From Parvibaculum sp. (lineage in GTDB: Bacteria > Pseudomonadota > Alphaproteobacteria > Parvibaculales > Parvibaculaceae), in contig JAEPQD010000001.1 in the NCBI GenBank assembly GCA_017642695.1, forward strand, positions 1,232,764 to 1,296,763: 64,000 nt of DNA, given 5' to 3'. A program made the translations under genes and the position numbers. Below the pieces are notes generated by a model. The model ran no database searches. It was given only the letters and a program-made list of their open reading frames with translations, and was not told the origin of the DNA. Of this stretch, positions 58,825 to 64,000 are shown piece by piece. The first letter of the stretch is position 1, and every line of letters begins with the position of its first letter.

Positions 58825-59975
58825 CTGCCGTGCCGGTAGACGGCATCTGCGATCCGCGCTTCGCGGGCCTCCGCGAGGCCTTCGCCGAGAATTTCGAGAA
58901 GCGCGGCGAGCCCGGCGCCGCCATTGCGCTCATGGTCGGCGGCAAGCTCGTCTGCGATCTCTGGGGCGGGCACCGCGATGCCGCGCGGCAAACGCCCTGG
59001 GCTCGCGACACGCTCGTCAATTTCTTCTCCGTCGGCAAGGCGCTGACGGCCGTGGCCGCGCTCCGCCTCGTCGAGCGCGGGCGCCTCGATCTCGATGCGC
59101 CGGCCGCGCGCCTCTGGCCGGAATTCGGTGTGAACGGCAAGGAAGCGCTGACGCTCCGTCATATGCTTTCCCATCAGGCGGGCCTCCCCGCGATCCGCGA
59201 GGACCTGCCGGACGGCGCCATGTTCGACTGGGACCGCATGACGGCCGCTCTCGCCGCGCAATCCCCCTGGTGGGAGCCCGGTACCGCCCACGGCTATCAC
59301 GTCAATACCTTTGGCTATCTCGTCGGCGAACTCGTCCGCCGCGCAAGCGGAAAGACCATCGGCACGATCCTGCGCGAGGAAATCGCCGGGCCTCTCGGCG
59401 CCGACGTCCATATCGGCCTTCCGTCTACGGAGCATAGCCGCTGCGCCGAGTTTCTCTGGCCTGCCGTCCTGCCGGAGCGTCCGGAAGGCGAGCTCGACGA
59501 TGACACGCTCATGAAATGGAACACCTACTGGAATCCACCCGGCATTTCCGGCGCGGGCTGGGTCAACGGGCCCGAATGGCGTTCCGCCGAAATCCCCTCG
59601 ACCAACGGCCACGGCACGGCGCGCGGCGTTGCGCGCATCTATGCCGCGCTCGCGGTGGGCGGCCGCATCGGCGGCATCGAAATCCTGTCGCGCGCCATGC
59701 TCGCCGCCGCGACGGAGGAACAGTCCTTCGGTCCCGACCGCATCCTCGAGCGCGAGTCGCGCTTCTCGCTTGGTTTCCAGTTGCCGCAAGCCGAACGTCC
59801 GCTCGGGCCCAACCCGCAAGCCTTCGGCCATTTCGGCGCAGGCGGTTCGCTCGGCTTCTGCGATCCGGTCTCAGGCGTCGCCTTCGCCTATGTCACGAAC
59901 GACATGGGCCCCCGCTGGCAGAACCCGCGCAACAAGGCGCTCCTCGCCGCGATTTATGAGAGCCTCGGCGCCTGA
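58821..59975 (+). CDS. Beta-lactamase-fold serine hydrolase (EstB-like)
   Basis: 384 residues from the ATG at 58821 inside the ATGA overlap. The SxxK motif is Ser70-Val-Gly-Lys73, the tyrosine motif is GYHVN (Tyr159), and HFGAGG is the third element. No signal peptide, unlike true class C beta-lactamases, so an intracellular esterase is most likely. Coupled translation with the YhhN protein hints at a lipid ester substrate. Not evidence for antibiotic resistance. Confidence 0.88.
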   Translation: MTAVPVDGICDPRFAGLREAFAENFEKRGEPGAAIALMVGGKLVCDLWGGHRDAARQTPWARDTLVNFFSVGKALTAVAALRLVERGRLDLDAPAARLWPEFGVNGKEALTLRHMLSHQAGLPAIREDLPDGAMFDWDRMTAALAAQSPWWEPGTAHGYHVNTFGYLVGELVRRASGKTIGTILREEIAGPLGADVHIGLPSTEHSRCAEFLWPAVLPERPEGELDDDTLMKWNTYWNPPGISGAGWVNGPEWRSAEIPSTNGHGTARGVARIYAALAVGGRIGGIEILSRAMLAAATEEQSFGPDRILERESRFSLGFQLPQAERPLGPNPQAFGHFGAGGSLGFCDPVSGVAFAYVTNDMGPRWQNPRNKALLAAIYESLGA

Positions 59976-59982
59976 GCCGCGT

Positions 59983-60264
59983 TCACTCTCCCTCGCGGTC
60001 CTTCCGTTTCAGCCCTTCCATGACGCTGTCGGTTTCGGTCGTGACGTCGGCCTGCGCGTGCCTTTCATTGTGCACGTTTTCCTGGTCGTCGCCCTGCAGC
60101 TGATTGTTGCCCATCTTGTCGGCGGCGAGATCCGTCTCGGTCAGCTCATGCGCGTCCGGCGTGCGATCGGCGAGATCCTTCCGGCCGTCGGTCTTGCCGC
60201 CGGGCTTCTGCTTCGGCGTCTCCTCGCGCGCCTCGTCGGGCTTTTTCTGCGGTTTCACGCTCAT
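59983..60264 (-). CDS. Small hydrophilic disordered protein
   Basis: 93 residues, almost entirely charged and polar (Lys, Glu, Asp, Gln) with a single MGNNQLQG turn; no hydrophobic core or known domain. The composition is like stress-related intrinsically disordered proteins of alphaproteobacteria. The gene stands alone, convergent with the serine hydrolase. Codon pattern is consistent with a real gene, though the evidence is modest. Confidence 0.6.
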   Translation of the reverse strand: MSVKPQKKPDEAREETPKQKPGGKTDGRKDLADRTPDAHELTETDLAADKMGNNQLQGDDQENVHNERHAQADVTTETDSVMEGLKRKDREGE

Positions 60265-60367
60265 TGCTTTTCCTTTCGCTCGTGAGGTCTCACCTCACCA
60301 ACGAGCGGGAGCGTGCGCCCGTTCCGGATGGAACAGGGATCAAATGGATAAGAAGGGAAGGAGTGGC

Positions 60368-60386
60368 GCTGTGGGAGAGGATTGAA
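60368..60386. repeat. Partial copy of the tRNA-Thr 3' end
   Basis: These 19 bases are identical to the 3' end of tRNA-Thr at 60659–60677, in the same orientation, 291 bases apart, and nearby bases on both sides are also similar. It looks like an attachment-site remnant or a broken tandem tRNA copy. Confidence 0.7.
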
Positions 60387-60422
60387 ACTCCACTCTTGCC
60401 ACGTGGGAGCGCCTGAAGCGCC

Positions 60423-60569
60423 TCAGTGGCAGTGCACGACGCCCGTGCTGTTGTCCATATGGCAGCACTGCCCCGGCGGCGAGGATTTCCGGCATCCCCC
60501 ACCATGTGCATTCGCCACCTGCGGCATCGTCAGTGCCAGAAGGCTCAGAGCCAATATCAGCCTGGTCAT
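60423..60569 (-). CDS. Tiny secreted Cys/His-rich protein (YHYH-like)
   Basis: 48 residues with an ideal GGGGGAG ribosome site six bases before the ATG at 60569. Residues 1–21 are a signal peptide (LILALSLLALTMPQVANA). The mature 27 residues are rich in histidine and cysteine: HGGGC, GQCCHMDNSTG and a final VVHCH. The CH…TG…HCH pattern matches small secreted YHYH-type proteins, which may bind metal. It lies between tRNA-Thr and the partial tRNA copy. Confidence 0.7.
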   Translation of the reverse strand: MTRLILALSLLALTMPQVANAHGGGCRKSSPPGQCCHMDNSTGVVHCH

Positions 60570-60654
60570 GATCTCTCCCCCGATTGAATGTGCATTCTAT
60601 CGGAAGGAAGGGGCACGGCCTAAAGCCGGTTTGGAAACGAAATGAAGGGAGGGA

Positions 60655-60729
<75 letters not shown>

Positions 60730-60933
60730 ATGCGGGCAGGGCGAGGCCCTGCGGTCGATCCGGCAGGAAGTCTCGCCCCGAATGGTAAACAGGCGATGAG
60801 CGGCCGGGCAGAGGGCCCCGAAGTCGAGGGGGTCCGAAAGCGCGCGGAAAGTGCCACACGGACCCCCCTCGCGCAAGATGCCGCAACGCACTATCTTCCC
60901 TGCAAATCCGATTCCCCGATCCAAGTGGACATC

Positions 60934-61110
60934 ATGAAGAAATCAGCTCCCGGCTTCGATTCCCGCACCCCTGGCGGCAAGGGTACCGACCGCGCCGCCC
61001 AGACGAAGGAGGCCCGCGCCCGTCAGGCCCGTCTCGCCGAGGCGCTGCGCGACAATCTGAAGAAGCGGAAGGCCCAGTCCCGCAGCCGCAAGGATGCGGG
61101 CAAGGGTTGA
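60934..61110 (+). CDS. Small basic hypothetical protein
   Basis: 58 residues from the ATG at 60934. Positively charged, with a probable helix EARARQARLAEALRDNLKKRKAQ and a basic tail. Similar short proteins occur upstream of murA in related alphaproteobacteria (from memory). The last codons lie in a 27-base tandem duplication. Possibly RNA- or DNA-binding. Confidence 0.6.
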   Translation: MKKSAPGFDSRTPGGKGTDRAAQTKEARARQARLAEALRDNLKKRKAQSRSRKDAGKG

Positions 61111-61136
61111 GTCCCGCAGCCGCAAGGACGCGGGCA
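61076..61136 (+). repeat. Tandem duplication, period 34
   Basis: Positions 61076–61102 and 61110–61136 match at 26 of 27 bases. The first copy encodes the end of the small basic protein, the second lies after its stop. Each copy contains a CCCGCA…TGCGGG or CCCGC…GCGGG hairpin. Confidence 0.75.
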
Positions 61137-61283
61137 GGAAACGGGCGTTCCCGCAAGGGTGCCGCGAATTGGCCTGAAATGCGCCCGAATGGGAGGCAAT
61201 AAGGGGGTCCCGGCGTGACTTGGGCTCGTGACTTGGGCCCGCGCTCCCCCTATAACCCGCTTGAAGCCTGACCGGACGCAAAA

Positions 61284-62561
61284 ATGGACACCATCCACAT
61301 TCGCGGCGGCCGCCGCCTGAAGGGCGCCATCCCTGTCAGCGGCGCGAAAAACGCGGCGCTCCCCTTGATGACGGCCGCTCTCCTGACGGATGAGCCGCTG
61401 ACGCTCGCCAACATGCCGCGTCTTGCCGATGTGCGCACCCTCGCGAAGCTTCTCGCCGCTCTCGGCGGTGAGGTCTCGATCGACCGGGGCGAGGACGCGG
61501 ATGTGATGACGGTCCATGCGAAGGACATCAAGTCCACCACCGCGCCCTACGAGATCGTTTCCCAGATCCGCGCGAGCTTCTGGGTCCTCGGCCCCCTCGT
61601 CGCGCGCTGCCGCGAGGCGAAGGTCTCTCTTCCCGGCGGCTGCGCCATCGGTGCCCGCCCGGTCGACCTCTATATCAAGGGCCTCCAGAAGATGGGCGCC
61701 GAGATCGACCTCGTCGAAGGTTATGTCCATGCCGCCGCGCCGGACGGCCTCAAGGGCGCGGTCATCCGCTCGCCCGTGGTCTCCGTCGGCGCGACGCACA
61801 CGCTGATGATGGCCGCGACCCTCGCCGACGGCGTCACCGTGCTCGAAAACGCCGCCCGCGAGCCCGAAATCGGCGATGTCGCGAATTGTCTCGTCGCGAT
61901 GGGCGCGAAGATCGAAGGCATCGGTACCTCGACGCTCCGCATCGAAGGCGTGGAGCGGCTGCACGGCGCCACGCATCGCGTCATCGCGGACCGCATCGAG
62001 GCCGGCACCTACGCCATCGCCGCCGCCATGACGGGGGGCGAGATCGTGCTTGAAGGCGTCGAAGGCGAAACCTTCGGAGCCGCCATCTCCGTTCTCCGTG
62101 CCGCCGGCGCCGAGGTCGAGAGCGAGCAGGGCGCCGTCCGCGTCGCGCGCAACGGCGAGCGTCTCCAGGCGACGGATGTCGTCACCCAGGTCTTCCCCGG
62201 TTTCCCGACGGACCTTCAGGCGCAATTCATGGCGCTGATGACGACGGCCGAGGGTGAATCCGAAATCACCGAGACGATTTTCGAGAACCGCTTCATGCAT
62301 GTGCAGGAACTGGCCCGCTTCGGCGCCGACATCTCGCTCCACGGCGACAAGGCGCTGGTGCGCGGTGTCGAGAAGCTGAAGGGCGCCCCCGTGATGGCGT
62401 CGGACCTTCGCGCCTCCGCCGCCCTCATCATCGCGGGCCTCGCCGCCGAGGGCGAAACCATCGTCAATCGCGTCTACCATCTCGATCGCGGCTTTGAGCG
62501 CATCGAGGCGAAGCTCGGCGCCTGTGGCGCCGAGATATGGCGCGAAAAAGCAAAGTCTTAG
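61284..62561 (+). CDS. murA: UDP-N-acetylglucosamine 1-carboxyvinyltransferase
   Basis: 425 residues. The EPSP-synthase-like double barrel begins [20 protein letters not shown], with Lys22 in the substrate loop. Cys120 in [12 protein letters not shown] is the catalytic residue to which fosfomycin binds, and [10 protein letters not shown] and [14 protein letters not shown] close the fold. It performs the first committed step of peptidoglycan synthesis, transferring enolpyruvate to UDP-GlcNAc in the cytoplasm. It starts a conserved alphaproteobacterial row with DUF2948 and hisD. Confidence 0.97.
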   Translation: MDTIHIRGGRRLKGAIPVSGAKNAALPLMTAALLTDEPLTLANMPRLADVRTLAKLLAALGGEVSIDRGEDADVMTVHAKDIKSTTAPYEIVSQIRASFWVLGPLVARCREAKVSLPGGCAIGARPVDLYIKGLQKMGAEIDLVEGYVHAAAPDGLKGAVIRSPVVSVGATHTLMMAATLADGVTVLENAAREPEIGDVANCLVAMGAKIEGIGTSTLRIEGVERLHGATHRVIADRIEAGTYAIAAAMTGGEIVLEGVEGETFGAAISVLRAAGAEVESEQGAVRVARNGERLQATDVVTQVFPGFPTDLQAQFMALMTTAEGESEITETIFENRFMHVQELARFGADISLHGDKALVRGVEKLKGAPVMASDLRASAALIIAGLAAEGETIVNRVYHLDRGFERIEAKLGACGAEIWREKAKS

Positions 62562-62642
62562 GAGCCGGGAGCGTTTCCAGGCGAAGTGCCACCTTCATAA
62601 TTGGAAAAGCCGGTTCGCCGTCCGGAAACGCGACAAGATAAA

Positions 62643-63092
62643 ATGGGACCGATGACGAAAGACCTTCGCCTCGCCGCCGAGGACGCCACCGACCTGGAAG
62701 TGATTTCAGCCGCCCTTCAGGACGCGGTCTGTCAGGTGCGCGATCTCGCCTTCCTTCCTTCCACACGCCGTTTCGCTCTGGTCGTGAACCGCTTTCGCTG
62801 GGAAGGCGAGGGCGCGGCGCGCAGGAAAAGTCATGAGCGCGTCCGCACCGGCCTCCATTTCGAGAATGTGGTGAACGTCCGCGCACGCAACATCGCCCAG
62901 GATCGGCCGGAAGGTGTGTTGAACCTCCTTGCCATCCGCTTCGCCGAGCTGAACCCGCCCTCGGGCGCGGTCACGCTGGTCTTTTCCGGCGGCGCCGAAT
63001 TGCAGCTTGAGGTCGAAGCGCTGGAATGCCACCTCTCCGACCTCGGCCTCGTCTGGGAAACCCCCAACAGGCCCGAACACGATCTGGATTGA
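62643..63092 (+). CDS. DUF2948 family protein
   Basis: 149 residues from the ATG at 62643; the ATG at 62652 is nearly as good and neither has a strong ribosome site. Family features are DLEVISAALQDAVCQVRDLAF, RFALVVNRFRWE and ALECHLSDLG near the end. DUF2948 proteins lie almost always between murA and hisD in alphaproteobacteria; the function is unknown. Conserved position suggests a housekeeping role. Confidence 0.92.
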   Translation: MGPMTKDLRLAAEDATDLEVISAALQDAVCQVRDLAFLPSTRRFALVVNRFRWEGEGAARRKSHERVRTGLHFENVVNVRARNIAQDRPEGVLNLLAIRFAELNPPSGAVTLVFSGGAELQLEVEALECHLSDLGLVWETPNRPEHDLD

Positions 63093-63098
63093 CCGTCG

Positions 63099-63126
63099 GG
63101 TGTCATCCCGGCGAATGCCGGGATCC
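63099..63126. repeat. Small dispersed repeat, hairpin type 1
   Basis: CCCGGC-gaat-GCCGGG hairpin within a TGTCATCCCGGCGAA context. Its first 22 bases match 49659–49680 with one difference. Typical extragenic palindrome of GC-rich proteobacteria. Confidence 0.7.
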
Positions 63127-63180
63127 ATGGGCCGGTCGTCTTGCCGGGGCGGGTTCTGGTAGATAAAGAACAGATGATAT

Positions 63181-63214
63181 GTCATTGCGAGGCCCGAAGG
63201 GCCGAAGCAATGAC
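63181..63214. repeat. Extragenic palindrome, hairpin type 2
   Basis: GTCATTGC…GCAATGAC encloses GGCCC-gaa-GGGCC, a long hairpin of a REP-like family common in alphaproteobacteria. It lies just upstream of hisD and could limit read-through or mark transcript ends. Confidence 0.75.
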
Positions 63215-63236
63215 GAATGAACGGTAGACGGAGCCC

Positions 63237-64000
63237 ATGCCCACCCGCCTGAACGCGAAGGACGCGAATTTCGAGGAAGGTTTCGCCGCGCTGCTCGGCG
63301 CAAAGCGCGAGGCCGCCGTCGACGTGCGCGATACGGTGGAGAAGATCGTCGCCGATGTGTGCGCGCGCGGCGACGAGGCCCTCATCGAATACACGAAGCG
63401 CTTCGACCGCCTGGAAAATCTCACCGCAGAAACGCTCGCCATCCCGCAAGAGGATCTCGACGCCGCGATCGATGCCTGCGACGCGAAGACGCTCGACGCA
63501 TTGAAGACCGCCGCCATGCGGATCGAGGCCTATCACGAGCGCCAGCGGCCGGAAGACGCGCGCTTCACGGATTCCCAGGGCGTCGAGCTCGGCCATCGCT
63601 GGACCTCGGTCGGCGCCGTTGGCCTCTATGTGCCGGGCGGCACCGCGAACTATCCGAGCTCCGTCCTCATGAACGCGATCCCGGCAAAGGTCGCGGGCGT
63701 CGCGCGCATCGTCATGACGGTGCCGACGCCGGACGGTATCGTGAATCCGCTGGTGCTTGCCGCGGCGAAGCTTGCGGGCGTCAACGAAGTCTACCGCGTG
63801 GGTGGTGCGCAGGCCGTCGCCGCGCTCGCCCACGGCACAGCCACGATTGCACCCGTCGACAAGATCGTCGGCCCCGGCAATGCCTTCGTCGCCGAAGCCA
63901 AGCGTCAGGTCTTCGGTACCGTCGGCATCGACATGATTGCGGGCCCCTCCGAAATCCTTGTCGTGGCCGATGCAGAGAACGATCCCGAATGGATTGCCGC
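63237..64000 (+). CDS. hisD: Histidinol dehydrogenase, N-terminal part
   Basis: Starts at the ATG at 63237 (CGGAG upstream); 254 codons are present before the window ends, out of about 430. Sequence matches HisD: VGLYVPGGTANYPSSVLM, RVGGAQAVAALAHGT, VDKIVGPGNAFVAEAKRQVFG and DMIAGPSEILVVAD (quoted in parts). It performs the last two steps of histidine synthesis, oxidising histidinol to histidine with NAD and zinc. Confidence 0.97.
   Translation, partial: MPTRLNAKDANFEEGFAALLGAKREAAVDVRDTVEKIVADVCARGDEALIEYTKRFDRLENLTAETLAIPQEDLDAAIDACDAKTLDALKTAAMRIEAYHERQRPEDARFTDSQGVELGHRWTSVGAVGLYVPGGTANYPSSVLMNAIPAKVAGVARIVMTVPTPDGIVNPLVLAAAKLAGVNEVYRVGGAQAVAALAHGTATIAPVDKIVGPGNAFVAEAKRQVFGTVGIDMIAGPSEILVVADAENDPEWIA

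Noticed and set aside
60366-60400. A second tRNA-Thr gene
   Set aside because: Only the T-arm/acceptor 3' part is present; the D-arm and anticodon arm are missing, so it is treated as a repeat.

Overview
This window is high-GC alphaproteobacterial chromosome. The murA–DUF2948–hisD order at the right end, the class Ia nrdAB pair, and the very high load of acyl-CoA and short-chain dehydrogenase genes all fit a lipid- and hydrocarbon-degrading Rhizobiales-type heterotroph. By general resemblance I would guess Parvibaculum or a close relative, but the species is an inference. Genes are tightly packed, many start codons overlap the previous stop (ATGA or GTGA), and many convergent pairs share a CTAG stop overlap. 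I see no phage, transposase, CRISPR array or rRNA.

Region by region. 1–6.9 kb: the start of a DUF1302 outer-membrane protein, then three successive DJ-1/PfpI-domain genes (a GlxA-type regulator and two enzymes), an unrecognised protein, an HSL-type esterase and a small ArsR/SRPBCC operon. 7–15.5 kb: a catabolic block with a crotonase and its TetR regulator, three tandem double-hotdog thioesterase paralogues, an acyl-CoA dehydrogenase, two alpha/beta hydrolases and a second crotonase. 15.6–21.3 kb: an SbtA/SbtB-type bicarbonate transporter and PII-like pair, an operon of a FAD oxidoreductase with a styrene-oxide-isomerase-like membrane protein, an SDR, a pair of palindromic repeats, and an encapsulin-type ferritin (EncFtn) coupled to a GST-like gene. 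21.4–24.8 kb: small secreted or membrane proteins and a TPR-methyltransferase.

24.9–35 kb is a second beta-oxidation block: MFE-2-type hydratase 2, ECH1-type dienoyl-CoA isomerase, two PaaI thioesterases, a thiolase, a MaoC protein, two acyl-CoA dehydrogenases, an MpaB/DUF2236 oxygenase, a TetR regulator and a GFA-family protein. Together these could take unsaturated or branched acyl-CoAs through isomerisation, hydration and thiolysis. 35–46.7 kb is mostly housekeeping: a K+/H+ antiporter, an SDR, a GATase, proline iminopeptidase, ribonucleotide reductase, an HU protein with a histone-like tail, a GH17-like protein, a GST and an oxidoreductase.

46.8–51.5 kb is a fully overlapping five-gene operon joining an aldo/keto reductase and a flavin monooxygenase to a BtuFCD-type ABC importer. 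51.5–60.3 kb holds a ferritin-like diiron protein, a KefB-type antiporter, a photolyase, an SDR with a DUF6134 partner, an rRNA/tRNA methyltransferase, a YhhN protein and a serine hydrolase. 60.3–64 kb holds tRNA-Thr(GGT), a partial copy of its 3' end flanking a tiny Cys/His-rich secreted protein, and then murA, DUF2948 and the first part of hisD.

The observations most worth following are the FAD enzyme/isomerase-like operon, the monooxygenase–ABC importer operon, the orphan two-start EncFtn, the hotdog triplet, the composite palindromic repeats and the tRNA-end duplication.
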